This document shows, in pieces, positions 30,264 to 39,966 of a stretch of DNA of 64,000 nucleotides. Numbering within the stretch: position 1 is the stretch's first letter; every line of letters starts with the position of its first letter. The notes below the pieces were generated by a model. That model ran no database searches, was not told the origin of the DNA, and worked only from the letters and a program-made list of their open reading frames with translations. Both the position numbers and the translations under genes were made by a program. Source of the stretch: Carnimonas nigrificans ATCC BAA-78 (GTDB taxonomy: Bacteria; Pseudomonadota; Gammaproteobacteria; Pseudomonadales; Halomonadaceae); assembly GCF_000526695.1 (NCBI RefSeq), contig NZ_JAGO01000013.1:186001-250000 (forward strand), read 5' to 3'.

Positions 30264-30681
30264 TGCATCGGCCTCTTTTTGCGTTGTAGATATTCTCATA
30301 CCGAGTACCGGAATATAGCCCGGCATGAGAGCGGCATACCTAAAAAGGGTAGGCCATATGCCGGCATAAAATAAAGTTTTGTCCGAACCTCGATGGTTGC
30401 CTCTCTGAACTGGTCTAAAGTAACCGGTCATTTTTATCAAGATTATATAGTTATATGATCTATTAAGTAAAAAGGAATTAGTCGCCTATCTCATTGATTA
30501 TTAGTAAAAAATATCGGGATTTGGTTGTATTAAGGAGGGCAGTTTCTGGGGGCAACAGCCATAGGGACACCTGTGATGCCTCCGCACCAAGGTCGTATTT
30601 TACTCTCAACGGAAAAGGCTCAAAATTACTGCTATTTTTCAATACCTACAGATGCATGGTATACAAAACCAAGGAATTCCC

Positions 30682-31806
30682 ATGACCGCTGTTTCTCATT
30701 ACATGGATGAAAATAAAAAAAATATTTTCGATGACATCCAAGAACTCGTTGCTCATCAGTCTCCTTCCACTGACAAGTTGGCAGTTGATAAATGTGGAGC
30801 ATTTCTAGAGCAATTGTTCACTGAAAGGCTTGGTACAAAAGCCCAACGTTTTCCCCGTCAGGAAGTCGGCGATAATCGACTGTTCACTATTGGCTCTGGC
30901 AGCCGAAAAGTCCTTCTGATAGCTCACTTCGATACTGTATGGGATATCGGTCGTCTAGGAACCTACATTGAAGATGATAAGTTCTATGGGCCCGGTGGCT
31001 ACGATATGAAAGCAGGTTTAGTTCAGGGGCTATGGGCAGTGAAAGCGCTATTAGATCTTGATTTGCTTGGGGATCGTAAAATCCTGTTTTTATGTACTAC
31101 TGATGAGGAAACCGGTAGTCATCACTCACGACCACTGATTGAGGAAACGGCACAAGGTTGTGAATGTGCCTTAGTGCTTGAGCCTGCAGTAGAAGGTTCC
31201 GATGATCTGAAGGTAGGTCGCAAGGGGAGCGCCAATTATTTCCTGACCTTGCGTGGTAAGTCTTCCCATGCAGGAAATAATCCATTGGGCGGTATAAGTG
31301 CAGCAGAAGAAATGGCTCATCAAATTTTGCGTATCAATGCATTGCAGGATATGTCACGCGGCACTTCAGTGAATGTAGGAGTAGCTCAGTCAGGCACACG
31401 CACTAACGTTATTCCCGATACCGCTCATATTGCCGTTGATGTTCGTATTACTACGCGGGAAGAGGCCCAGCGCATCGAGCAAGCTATTTATAACTTACAG
31501 CCCGTTCTGGATGGTGCTCGCATAGAAGTTGAGGGTCAATTAAATCGCCCCCCAATGGAATTTGGTGAGGGTACTCGCAAATTATTCAAACTGGCACAGT
31601 CTTGTGCTCTCGAACTCGGATTCGAATTAGAAGGTAGTGAAGTGGGCGGTGGCAGTGATGGAAACTTTACTGCGGCAATGGGTATTCCCACATTAGATGG
31701 CTTAGGGGCATTGGGTGGTGGTGCGCATGCTGAGTATGAACACATTAGGATCAAAACCATTCCTCAGCGCGCAGCATTAGTAGCAGAACTAATTGCGGCG
31801 TTATAG
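30682..31806 (+). CDS. M20-family metallopeptidase (carboxypeptidase G2-like)
   Basis: A 374-residue zinc hydrolase. Metal-binding residues lie in LLIAHFDTVWD (His, Asp about 80-85), GPGGYDMKAG (Asp), CTTDEETGS (catalytic and metal Glu pair), LVLEPAVEG and the C-terminal GGGAHAEYEHI (His). The dimerisation domain with KSSHAGNNPLGGISAAEEMA is present. Carboxypeptidase G2-like enzymes remove glutamate or cleave dipeptides or N-acyl amino acids. AAGGAA precedes ATG 30682. The gene and the following transporter have clearly lower GC and a different codon habit from the neighbours, suggesting recent acquisition. Confidence 0.85.
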   Translation: MTAVSHYMDENKKNIFDDIQELVAHQSPSTDKLAVDKCGAFLEQLFTERLGTKAQRFPRQEVGDNRLFTIGSGSRKVLLIAHFDTVWDIGRLGTYIEDDKFYGPGGYDMKAGLVQGLWAVKALLDLDLLGDRKILFLCTTDEETGSHHSRPLIEETAQGCECALVLEPAVEGSDDLKVGRKGSANYFLTLRGKSSHAGNNPLGGISAAEEMAHQILRINALQDMSRGTSVNVGVAQSGTRTNVIPDTAHIAVDVRITTREEAQRIEQAIYNLQPVLDGARIEVEGQLNRPPMEFGEGTRKLFKLAQSCALELGFELEGSEVGGGSDGNFTAAMGIPTLDGLGALGGGAHAEYEHIRIKTIPQRAALVAELIAAL

Positions 31807-31863
31807 ATATATTCAAATTCCATAACAACAAGATGGCCGTTGGCTTTCAAGAGGAACACTTGG

Positions 31864-33258
31864 ATGGCTAAAAAAAACTCTCAGACTTCACATTCAAGCC
31901 TGCAAAATCCTTATGTATTGCTTTTCTGCATGCTGGTACTTGCAGGTGCTGCTAGTTGGCTCATTCCTGCCGGACAATACGAGACAGAAAAACGCAATGG
32001 AATCTCTTTCTCGATTCCTGGTAGTTATCATGCGGTTGCCAGTCATGGTGTGTTGCCACAGGATCTGTTTCTTGCTATTGGGCAAGGTTTGATCAGTAGT
32101 GCTCCTATTGTTTTCATGGTGATGTTCACTGGTGGTGCCTTACGAGTGCTGGAACAAAGTGGTGCTATCGCCCATATGCTTTATCGCATATCTTCAAGTA
32201 AGCGTTTCAATGACTTTACTTTGGTACTTACCTTCTTTGTGGTGTTCTCGATCCTGGGCACCACAGGTATCATTGTAAATTCGGTCATTGCCTTTGTACC
32301 TTTGGGCATAATGGTGGCGCGTTCATTAGGGCTAGGTAAGCTCTTTGGTATCAGCTTTGTCTATGTAGCGACTTATACCGGCTACAACGCATCCATTACA
32401 TCCCCTACGTCAGTAGGTGTTGCCCAGCAGCTTGCTGAGGTTCCACTGATGTCAGGCATAGGTTACCGCTCAGTAATTTATGTCTTGTTTCTGTTTGCGG
32501 CTATGGCTTTCATGTGGATCAAGATCAAACGAGCACGGGCCTCATCCCAGCATCGTGAGCTTGATAGTGGTGATGACACAGCAGTTATACCTTCTGCACC
32601 ATCAGGACACCCTCGACGTCATGCCTTGACTCTGATTTGGGCCGCCATATGTCTAGTGGCCTATATTACAGGAGCCATACTGCGGCATTGGGAGTCGAGC
32701 GAAATGCTCGCCATGTTTGTCATTATGTCTCTCGGCGTGGGCATTATCTCTCGTATGTCGGCAGATACCATCGCTCAGAGCTTTCTGGCAGGTTGTGCCC
32801 AATTGGTCGGCGGTGCTTTTGTTGTAGGTCTAGCTCGTGCGGTATCGGTCATTCTTCATCAGGGGGTGATCCTTGACACTATCGTGTATTACTCGGTGCA
32901 GGTGCTGAATGATCTTCCTCATGCTTTCACCGCCATAGGCATGCTGTTTAGCGCCATGATCATGCACTTCTTTATCTCATCTGGCTCCGGAGAGTCAGCG
33001 GTATTGATCCCCATTTTTGCGCCGATTGGAGATGTCTTGGAGATTACCCGCCAGACAACGGTTCAGACCGCAGTACTAGGCGAAGGTGTAGTGAACTGTA
33101 TCAACCCAACCTCAGGTGTTTTGATGGCCATTTTGGCAACATCTAAAGTACCTTTCACCAAGTGGGTCAAGTTTATTCTGCCACTTGTTCTGGTTTGGCT
33201 AGTGATCAGTATTGTCGCTCTTTATATCGCTGTGCAGATCAACTGGGGGCCCATTTAA
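31864..33258 (+). CDS. YfcC/DcuC-superfamily carrier
   Basis: A 464-residue integral membrane protein with about 12 TM helices. The N-terminal pattern NPYVLLFCMLVLAGAASWLIPAGQYE, followed by an extracytoplasmic loop and FMVMFTGGALRVLEQSGAI, matches the YfcC family (basic amino acid, dipeptide or C4-dicarboxylate carriers). NASITSPTSVGVAQQLAEVPLMSGIGYR and SGSGESAVLIPIFAPIGDVL are further family blocks. GAGGAAC precedes ATG 31864, 57 bases after the peptidase; the two are likely co-transcribed and act as importer plus hydrolase of a peptide-like compound (inference). Confidence 0.8.
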   Translation: MAKKNSQTSHSSLQNPYVLLFCMLVLAGAASWLIPAGQYETEKRNGISFSIPGSYHAVASHGVLPQDLFLAIGQGLISSAPIVFMVMFTGGALRVLEQSGAIAHMLYRISSSKRFNDFTLVLTFFVVFSILGTTGIIVNSVIAFVPLGIMVARSLGLGKLFGISFVYVATYTGYNASITSPTSVGVAQQLAEVPLMSGIGYRSVIYVLFLFAAMAFMWIKIKRARASSQHRELDSGDDTAVIPSAPSGHPRRHALTLIWAAICLVAYITGAILRHWESSEMLAMFVIMSLGVGIISRMSADTIAQSFLAGCAQLVGGAFVVGLARAVSVILHQGVILDTIVYYSVQVLNDLPHAFTAIGMLFSAMIMHFFISSGSGESAVLIPIFAPIGDVLEITRQTTVQTAVLGEGVVNCINPTSGVLMAILATSKVPFTKWVKFILPLVLVWLVISIVALYIAVQINWGPI

Positions 33259-33887
33259 GAGGTTAGCCAAGCCCTTGGAGGGGGCTCAATCCTCCTCAGG
33301 CAAGCTTAAGGATACAATGTCTTCTTAGATGCTCTCTAATGCAACAAAACATGTCTCCGGAATATCAGTGACCAGTTGTAATGCGACGTTAGAGTGCAGT
33401 ACCGAGCGGTTATCCTTGGGGGCTGGTATCTGGCTAACCTTGGCATTAACGAGCTGCGTGCCCACTGACTTTTGGTAACTAATAGTTTTAGTGATGAGAA
33501 TCGCACAATACTGGTCAATAAAATCACTTTATTAGCTACTGATGTCATCTTATTTTTTGTTAACCAATCCTATTGACCAAGGTAAAAAAACCTTCATCAG
33601 GTGTATCACTGTGTAGTTCTGCTACAACAAGCTGGGCTCACTATGGCTCATCACATAGCACAGGCGTGGGAAACCATTGACCGGGACGGGCACTCGCCCA
33701 GTTCATCTCATGCTCCTTCCTCTCTACTCACATACAGACGTTTTGTCTATGCGCTTGCGCAGTGATGAAAAAGCGACTTCACAAATCTTTATGTATATTG
33801 TATAAAATCTACAATGAGTGTGTGGAGCACATTCTTTGATGCTTGCTGTCCGCGATTCCAAGCTGCCTAGACCAGAGAGAAACCAGC
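33259..33887. other. 629-bp gene-poor region before the hydroxyproline cluster
   Basis: No full gene is seen. A minus-strand stretch at about 33335-33530 is open for roughly 65 codons (SVGTQLVNAKVSQIPAPKD, then LQLVTDIPETCFVALESI and a stop) and reads like the C-terminal end of a coding sequence; I do not recognise the family, and there is no upstream continuation. The right end holds the promoter of the epimerase gene, including the element at 33794-33814. Confidence 0.4.
33794..33814 (+). promoter_or_regulatory. Operator-like element, copy 1 (hydroxyproline genes)
   Basis: A 21-bp AT-rich element 73 bases upstream of the epimerase ATG, beginning TATATTGTATAAAA and ending ATCTACAA. It matches the element at 38528-38548 at 19 of 21 positions, and its TTGTA...TACAA arms are the kind of half-site bound by GntR/FCD regulators. 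Confidence 0.6.
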
Positions 33888-34862
33888 ATGAAGCGAATCC
33901 ACGTTATTGATTCACACACCGGGGGAGAGCCGACACGCCTAGTGATGGAAGGTTTCCCGCCTTTGCCTGGCGCGACTCTGACTGACAAACGCAATTCCAT
34001 GCGTGAGCACTATGACCACTGGCGGCGATCCTGCCTGCTTGAACCGCGGGGTAATGATGTACTGGTGGGAGCGCTTTACTGTGAGCCTGTTTCCCCCGAT
34101 GCGACTTGCGGCGTGATTTTCTTCAACAATAGCGGCTATTTAGGCATGTGTGGCCACGGCACCATCGGGTTGGTGGCGTCGCTGCATTATCTTGGATGCA
34201 TTCAGCCGGGCGATCATAAAATCGACACTGTCACTGGGACGGTCAGCGCTACGCTGCATGAGGATGGGGCAGTGACTGTGCGAAATGTACCGGCCTATCG
34301 CTATCGCCAGCACGTACCGGTGGAAGTACCGGGATATGGCGTAGTACATGGCGATATCGCTTGGGGAGGGAACTGGTTTTTTCTGGTAGGTGAGCACGAA
34401 CATGCGATAACGCTGGCCAACGAGGAAGCTCTGACTGTTTTTACCTGGGCTATTCGCCAAGCGCTGGATACACAGGCCATCACTGGAGAGGGCGGCGGTC
34501 ATATTGATCACGTTGAGCTGTTCGCCGCCGATACCGATATAGATCACCCAGCCGACAGTCGCAATTTCGTGCTCTGCCCCGGCAAAGCCTACGACCGTTC
34601 CCCCTGTGGAACAGGCACCAGCGCTAAGCTCGCCTGCTTGGCTGCTGACGGAAAATTGGCTCCCGGTGATATATGGACTCAAGCCAGCATCACGGGCAGC
34701 CGGTTCGAGAGTTATTTCGAGTGGGAGGAAGAAACAGCAGGCAATGGCGGCGAGAGCGCGCAGCGTATTCGCCCTTATATCAGGGGACATGCCTATTTGA
34801 GCGCCGACAGTACCCTACTCATTGATGATCAGGATCCTTTCGCCTGGGGCATCCCGCGATGA
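33888..34862 (+). CDS. 4-hydroxyproline 2-epimerase (proline racemase family)
   Basis: A 324-residue cofactor-independent epimerase converting trans-4-hydroxy-L-proline to cis-4-hydroxy-D-proline. The two catalytic cysteines are in [11 protein letters not shown] (near residue 88) and [14 protein letters not shown] (near residue 240), a Cys/Cys pair that separates epimerases and racemases from the Thr-containing dehydratases. N-terminus [16 protein letters not shown] is typical. The dedicated downstream enzymes for hydroxyproline make this substrate more likely than proline. First gene of a unit with the deaminase and the dehydrogenase. Confidence 0.9.
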   Translation: MKRIHVIDSHTGGEPTRLVMEGFPPLPGATLTDKRNSMREHYDHWRRSCLLEPRGNDVLVGALYCEPVSPDATCGVIFFNNSGYLGMCGHGTIGLVASLHYLGCIQPGDHKIDTVTGTVSATLHEDGAVTVRNVPAYRYRQHVPVEVPGYGVVHGDIAWGGNWFFLVGEHEHAITLANEEALTVFTWAIRQALDTQAITGEGGGHIDHVELFAADTDIDHPADSRNFVLCPGKAYDRSPCGTGTSAKLACLAADGKLAPGDIWTQASITGSRFESYFEWEEETAGNGGESAQRIRPYIRGHAYLSADSTLLIDDQDPFAWGIPR

Positions 34863-34930
34863 TGCATCGGCGCACCGCCGTTGGCGCGCCACTGACTCAA
34901 TTACCTTGAATGATTTTCAGAGGAATGATT

Positions 34931-35875
34931 ATGAACGACAATATTTTTACTGGTTGCATTCCCGCTTTGATGACTCCCTGCACGGTGGACAGGAAGCCGG
35001 ATTACGATGCTCTAGTCGCCAAGGGACGTGAGCTCATTGAGGCTGGTATGAGCGCTGTTGTCTATTGTGGCTCGATGGGTGACTGGCCGTTGTTAAGCGA
35101 GGCCGAGCGTCAGGAGGGTGTGGCACGCTTGGTTGAAGCTAATGTCCCCACTATTGTTGGTACTGGTGCTGTCAATTCTCGCGAAGCCGTCTCTCATGCA
35201 GCACATGCGGCCAAAGTGGGGGCACATGGTTTGATGGTAATCCCTCGTGTGCTCTCACGTGGAACCTCCAGTGTGGCTCAAAAGGCGCACTTCTCCGCCA
35301 TTTTGAAAGCGGCTCCTGAACTCCCTGCGGTGATATACAACAGCCCTTACTACGGTTTCGCGACTCGCGCTGATCTGTTTTTCGAACTGCGTCGCGAATT
35401 TCCCAATTTGATTGGTTTCAAAGAGTTCGGTGGTGCTGCGGATCTACGCTATGCCGCCGAACACATCACTTCCCAGGACGATGATGTCACCTTGATGGTG
35501 GGTGTCGATACTCAAGTGTTCCACGGCTTCGTTAATTGCAACGCTACCGGTGCTATTACTGGGATAGGAAATGCTCTGCCGCGTGAAGTGCTGCAACTTG
35601 TCGATCTCAGCAAACAAGCTGCCAAAGGGGACCCCAAGGCGCGCAGGATGGCTCAAGAGCTAGAGTCTGCATTAGCAGTGCTCTCCTCTTTCGATGAAGG
35701 GGCTGATCTAGTGCTTTATTACAAGCATTTGATGGTCCTGAATGGTGATACCGAATATACCCTGCATTTTAACGATACCGATGCTCTGAGCGATGCTCAG
35801 CGTCGCTATGTAGAAAACCAGTACGCCCTGTTCCGCGACTGGTATGCGCAGTGGTCAGCCAATCTCGATGCCTGA
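34931..35875 (+). CDS. 1-pyrroline-4-hydroxy-2-carboxylate deaminase (DapA family)
   Basis: A 314-residue class I aldolase-fold protein of the dihydrodipicolinate synthase family. Schiff-base lysine in NLIGFKEFGG and the partner tyrosine in VIYNSPYYGF are present; the N-terminal GCIPALMTPCTVDRKPDYD is standard. The GSMGDWPLL segment replaces the DapA GTTGE motif and is characteristic of the hydroxyproline deaminase (LhpC/HypD) group as I know it, which forms 2-oxoglutarate semialdehyde. Position between the epimerase and the semialdehyde dehydrogenase strongly supports this. AGAGGAA precedes ATG 34931. Confidence 0.88.
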   Translation: MNDNIFTGCIPALMTPCTVDRKPDYDALVAKGRELIEAGMSAVVYCGSMGDWPLLSEAERQEGVARLVEANVPTIVGTGAVNSREAVSHAAHAAKVGAHGLMVIPRVLSRGTSSVAQKAHFSAILKAAPELPAVIYNSPYYGFATRADLFFELRREFPNLIGFKEFGGAADLRYAAEHITSQDDDVTLMVGVDTQVFHGFVNCNATGAITGIGNALPREVLQLVDLSKQAAKGDPKARRMAQELESALAVLSSFDEGADLVLYYKHLMVLNGDTEYTLHFNDTDALSDAQRRYVENQYALFRDWYAQWSANLDA

Positions 35876-35969
35876 CCCGTCGCGGTAATCCCAGATTATC
35901 GTGAACGAGCCTTCCGGGGTGGGGAGATGCTCACTACCCCGGACCGTTGACATGTAACCAGGAGGCAAG

Positions 35970-37547
35970 ATGAAACTGACAGGTGAAATGCTGATAGGCC
36001 AACAAACCGTCAAGGGCAGTTGTGATCCGATTCATGCGATCAACCCGGCTACCGATGAGCAACTTGAACCTGCCTACCCTGGTGGTACGCAGGTAGAAGT
36101 TGAGCATGCCTGCAAATTGGCATGGAGCGCATTTGACACTTACCGCGAAACTTCCCTTGAAGACCGTGCCAAATTCCTTGAAACCGTGGCCGACGAGATT
36201 GAGGCGATCGGTGAGGATTTGATTGAACGTGCAGTAGCAGAGTCTGGGCTCTCGCAGAGCCGTATTCAAGGCGAGCGTGGCCGTACCTGTGGGCAATTGC
36301 GTTTGTTCGCCAAGACCGTGCGTACTGGTGAGTGGCTCGATGTTCGTATAGATCCAGGTATGCCGGATCGCCAGCCAATGCCCCGGGTTGACCTGCGTCA
36401 GCGTCATATCGCGTTAGGCCCGGTTGCTGTCTTTGGTGCCAGTAACTTCCCCTTGGCATTTTCCGTTGCAGGTGGGGATACCGCCTCTGCTCTGGCTGCT
36501 GGTTGCCCAGTGATCGTTAAAGCACACAGCGCACATCCTGGTACGAGTGAGATGGTAGGTCGAGCGATTCAGTCTGCGATCAATAAGTGTGGTCTTCCGG
36601 AAGGTGTCTTTTCACTGATATACGGGGCTGGGTATGAAGTTGGTACGGCGCTGGTTACTGACCCTCATATCAAAGCTGCGGGGTTTACCGGCTCACGCAG
36701 CGGAGGTTTGGCATTATGGAAAGCCGCCCAGTCACGCTCCGAGCCGATACCGTTCTATGCCGAAATGAGTTCGATCAATCCGGTATTCCCTTTGCCGGAG
36801 GCCCTGAAGGTGCGTGGCAGGGAGATGGGCAAGGCATTTGTTGGGTCACTCAACATGAGTGCCGGACAGTTCTGTACCAATCCGGGGCTGGTCATCGCGA
36901 TTAAAGGGCCGGATTTGGATGCATTCATTGCTGCAGCTGGTGAGGCCGTTAAAGAAAGTGCTGCTCAGACCATGCTGACACCAGGTATTGCCGATGCTTA
37001 CGCTAGCGGTGTTAAAGGGCTGTCATCCAGCGGAAAGGTTAAGGAAGTGGCACGTGGTCAGGCAGGTGAAGGCCCCAACCAATGCCAAACTGGACTTTTT
37101 GTAGCCTCGGCGCAGGATTTCCTTGGTAGTGAAGTGCTGCAGCAGGAAGTTTTTGGTTCCACATCACTGGTAGTTGAGTGTACTGATGCGGCCGAGTTGG
37201 AGAAGGTTGCTGAGCATTTAGAAGGCCAGCTCACTGCTACGCTACAGATGGACGGTGCCGATCTGGATAATGCAAAGGCGTTGCTACCGATTCTTGAGCG
37301 TAAGGCAGGCCGTGTAATGGTTAACGGCTGGCCGACCGGTGTTGAGGTTTGCGATGCCATGGTTCATGGTGGACCGTTCCCGGCAACATCTGATTCTCGC
37401 ACTACGTCTGTGGGTACAGCGGCGATCTTCCGCTTTCTTCGCCCAGTCTGCTATCAGGATTTTCCGGATGCACTGCTGCCAGAAGCGATCAAGCAGGGCA
37501 ATTCGCTTAAACTGAAGCGTTTAGTCGACGGCAAGCGCGAAGCCTGA
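35970..37547 (+). CDS. 2-oxoglutarate-semialdehyde dehydrogenase
   Basis: A 525-residue aldehyde dehydrogenase that oxidises 2,5-dioxovalerate to 2-oxoglutarate with NAD(P)+. Active-site Cys lies in [11 protein letters not shown] (about residue 310), catalytic Glu in YAEMSSINP, and the cofactor site in [32 protein letters not shown] and [11 protein letters not shown]. The QFCTNPG motif with length near 525 is typical of the ketoglutarate-semialdehyde subgroup. AGGAGG lies four bases before the ATG. Last enzyme of the hydroxyproline route before the TCA cycle. Confidence 0.92.
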   Translation: MKLTGEMLIGQQTVKGSCDPIHAINPATDEQLEPAYPGGTQVEVEHACKLAWSAFDTYRETSLEDRAKFLETVADEIEAIGEDLIERAVAESGLSQSRIQGERGRTCGQLRLFAKTVRTGEWLDVRIDPGMPDRQPMPRVDLRQRHIALGPVAVFGASNFPLAFSVAGGDTASALAAGCPVIVKAHSAHPGTSEMVGRAIQSAINKCGLPEGVFSLIYGAGYEVGTALVTDPHIKAAGFTGSRSGGLALWKAAQSRSEPIPFYAEMSSINPVFPLPEALKVRGREMGKAFVGSLNMSAGQFCTNPGLVIAIKGPDLDAFIAAAGEAVKESAAQTMLTPGIADAYASGVKGLSSSGKVKEVARGQAGEGPNQCQTGLFVASAQDFLGSEVLQQEVFGSTSLVVECTDAAELEKVAEHLEGQLTATLQMDGADLDNAKALLPILERKAGRVMVNGWPTGVEVCDAMVHGGPFPATSDSRTTSVGTAAIFRFLRPVCYQDFPDALLPEAIKQGNSLKLKRLVDGKREA

Positions 37548-37623
37548 TCCATCATGGGTAGGTAGCAGCGGGGGAGTGCCAATTGCGGCCTCCGCTGCTG
37601 TGCGTTGACGGAAAATTGCCATC

Positions 37624-37650
37624 TGCATAAAATATGCAAAATTTTGCATA
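37624..37650. promoter_or_regulatory. Overlapping palindromes in front of the GntR gene (probable auto-operator)
   Basis: TGCATAAAATATGCA (37624-37638, arms TGCATA/TATGCA) overlaps the perfect 18-bp palindrome TATGCAAAATTTTGCATA (37633-37650). The right edge lies 14 bases before the regulator's ATG, so binding would block initiation, a layout expected for autorepression. Confidence 0.7.
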
Positions 37651-37664
37651 AGCATTCTCGCCCT

Positions 37665-38327
37665 ATGGCAACTTTCAAAACACGCGCCCAATACGTCGCC
37701 GACGATCTGCGTCAACGCATTCTCGGAGGTGAGTTCAAGGGCGGCACCCAATTGCGCCAGGATGCCCTGGCCACAGACTACGATGTCAGCCGCATTCCCG
37801 TTCGGGAGGCATTGTTGACTCTGGAGTCTGAGGGATTGGTTGAATTTCACGCTCATCGTGGTGCCTTTACCACTGAGCTTTCTGTTACTACGATCCGTGA
37901 ATTATTCGATCTCCGTGTTTTGCTTGAGAGCCATGTGTTCAAGCATTCCATCCCTAAACTGACGACATCTGATTTCGAAAAGGCCGAAGATATTCTTCGG
38001 GACTACGACGCGGCTCTCGATTCCGGTAGTCAGATAAATGGCTGGAGTGATTACAACTTTGCATTCCATCACACTCTTTACGCACCAGCTGATCTGCCGG
38101 AGGCGATGGCTATAATCAGCCAGCTCAATACCAAGTGTGATCGCTATATTCGCATGCAACTGCTCTATACCCGAGAGATCAAGAAAGCCGAGAAAGAGCA
38201 TCATGAACTATTGGATTTAGCACGGCAGGGCGATAGTCAGAGAGCCTGCCAGATGCTGGAAAAGCATATCCTGGAAGCCAGTGATGGAATCGTGGCATTA
38301 CTGGAAAAGAGGCTGCAAGACGGCTGA
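37665..38327 (+). CDS. GntR/FadR-type (FCD) transcriptional regulator
   Basis: A 220-residue regulator. The winged HTH contains VADDLRQRILGGEFKGGTQLRQDALATDYDVSRIPVREALLTLESEGLV, of which VSRIPVREAL is the GntR recognition-helix signature; the C-terminal FCD domain is helical with metal-ligand-like residues (FDLRVLLE, NFAFHHTLY, HHELLD, HI). Placed inside the hydroxyproline cluster, 117 bases after the dehydrogenase, it probably controls that pathway. Start at ATG 37665 directly after the palindromes. Confidence 0.87.
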   Translation: MATFKTRAQYVADDLRQRILGGEFKGGTQLRQDALATDYDVSRIPVREALLTLESEGLVEFHAHRGAFTTELSVTTIRELFDLRVLLESHVFKHSIPKLTTSDFEKAEDILRDYDAALDSGSQINGWSDYNFAFHHTLYAPADLPEAMAIISQLNTKCDRYIRMQLLYTREIKKAEKEHHELLDLARQGDSQRACQMLEKHILEASDGIVALLEKRLQDG

Positions 38328-38527
38328 TTACGTTATAGATATCAATCTGGCATTTCCTTTCTCTCCCCCTTTCTCATACGACTCCGTCTTACCAGCAGCT
38401 CCGCCAGCTGTGCGCTTGCTATTACTGGCAAGAGCCTGAGCATCAGTTCCCACCACAAGCCCTCTGTTCATCACATTTATTGATCGACTTTTGTCGACAT
38501 CGACACTAGTATCGGTTTTTAATAATA

Positions 38528-38548
38528 TATATTTTATACAATCTACAA
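38528..38548 (+). promoter_or_regulatory. Operator-like element, copy 2 (hydroxyproline genes)
   Basis: TATATTTTATACAATCTACA plus a final A, 19 bases before the dehydrogenase ATG, differing from the element at 33794-33814 at two of 21 positions. Its ATTTTATACAAT core looks like a FadR-type half palindrome. The pair links the two transcription units into one regulon. Confidence 0.6.
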
Positions 38549-38567
38549 CTAGATGGCAGGAATTAGC

Positions 38568-39902
38568 ATGGCGCAATATTCGACCCCCAGTGCCTGTTTC
38601 AATGATACCGATATCGCCATCGTCGGCGCAGGGATCATCGGTGTGGCGTGTGCCCTTTCTCTGCGTCGCAGGGGATTGCGCGTCCTGGTCATGGATCGGC
38701 AGGAACCTGGTAAGGGAGCTTCCTATGGGAATGCTGGGCATATGGCGACCGAACAGATATTTCCAGTCGCTGATGCGATGATCCTTAAGCGCTTGCCAGG
38801 AATGCTCATGAACCCCATGGGGCCGCTCCGGCTGGACTGGAAATATTTGCCTCAAGCCCTGCCCTGGTTTACCCGGCTGCTGCTGAATCTGCGGCCAGAG
38901 CCGTATCGTGCCAGCGTTGCCGGAATCCGAGCACTCAATGAAGCCAGCATTGCGGCCTGGCGGCGATTATTGAGTTCTATTGGTGGTTCCCACTTACTCA
39001 AAGACGATGGCTCGATGCTTGTATTCGAGCAGTCGGAGTCAGCGGCGGCGATTGATGTGCTGCAACGCCGAATGGCCGAACATGGGATTCCCGTCGAGCG
39101 TTGGCAGCGGGAGAGTGTGGCTGCAGCGGCGCCACAGCTATCCAGTCATATTCTGGGTGGGCTTTTTTTCCCCGCCACAGGCCATGTTGTGGACCCTTAT
39201 CGTGTCATTGATGCACTGGTGGTAGCGGCTAAAAAGGAAGGGGTCATTTTTTCTCAGGAAGAAGTGATATCGGGACGGATAACCGACGCTGGTGTCTCCC
39301 TCAAAACAGAAAAGCGCCAAGTGGACGCTGATCGAGTTCTGATTGCCTGCGGTGCCCACTCAGCATCATTGACTGCTGAACTCACGGGCAAGCATGTGCC
39401 GCTGGATACGGAGCGAGGTTATCACTTGATGCTGCCGCGTGAAATTGGGCGGCTTCCCTTCGCGGTTACCTCGCTGGAACGTCGTTTCATTATGACTCCG
39501 ATGGAGACCGGGCTTCGCCTTGGCGGCACTGTGGAGTTCGCAGGTCTTGTACGACCGCCTAATATGCAACGTGCCTGGCAACTACATCGTCTCAGTCAGG
39601 GCTTGTTCGATACTGATCTTGATATTGAAGAGGCGACCCCATGGATGGGATTTCGCCCATCGTTGCCTGATTCATTGCCAATCATTGACAGGGTTGCTGA
39701 CGGTCGGGTGATGCTCGCCTTTGGCCATCATCATCTTGGACTTACCCAAGCCGCCATTACTGCGGAACTGATTACTCGCCTAGCCTGTGCAGAAAGCTCG
39801 TCTGTGACACAGGAAGGCCCCTCACTGAGACCCTATCAGTTGGAAAGATTCGGCCAAGGCCGATGTCGGACGCGCGTAGGCAAATCTATACGCGACCGTT
39901 GA
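38568..39902 (+). CDS. FAD-dependent D-amino-acid (D-hydroxyproline) dehydrogenase
   Basis: A 444-residue DAO/DadA-type flavoprotein. The FAD fold is DIAIVGAGIIGVACALSLRRRGLRVLVMDRQ; GKGASYGNAGHMATEQIFPVA is typical of DadA-like dehydrogenases, and the C-terminal WMGFRPSLPDSLPIIDR and LAFGHHHLGLTQAA give the second FAD block. It would oxidise cis-4-hydroxy-D-proline to 1-pyrroline-4-hydroxy-2-carboxylate, completing the route between epimerase and deaminase. I chose ATG 38568, after AGGA, over ATG 38553. Confidence 0.87.
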   Translation: MAQYSTPSACFNDTDIAIVGAGIIGVACALSLRRRGLRVLVMDRQEPGKGASYGNAGHMATEQIFPVADAMILKRLPGMLMNPMGPLRLDWKYLPQALPWFTRLLLNLRPEPYRASVAGIRALNEASIAAWRRLLSSIGGSHLLKDDGSMLVFEQSESAAAIDVLQRRMAEHGIPVERWQRESVAAAAPQLSSHILGGLFFPATGHVVDPYRVIDALVVAAKKEGVIFSQEEVISGRITDAGVSLKTEKRQVDADRVLIACGAHSASLTAELTGKHVPLDTERGYHLMLPREIGRLPFAVTSLERRFIMTPMETGLRLGGTVEFAGLVRPPNMQRAWQLHRLSQGLFDTDLDIEEATPWMGFRPSLPDSLPIIDRVADGRVMLAFGHHHLGLTQAAITAELITRLACAESSSVTQEGPSLRPYQLERFGQGRCRTRVGKSIRDR

Positions 39903-39966
39903 AGTTGCATTATCTGCAGCAATGCTCTGGACCCCCGATAAACACAATCAGAAACGGATACTTGAG

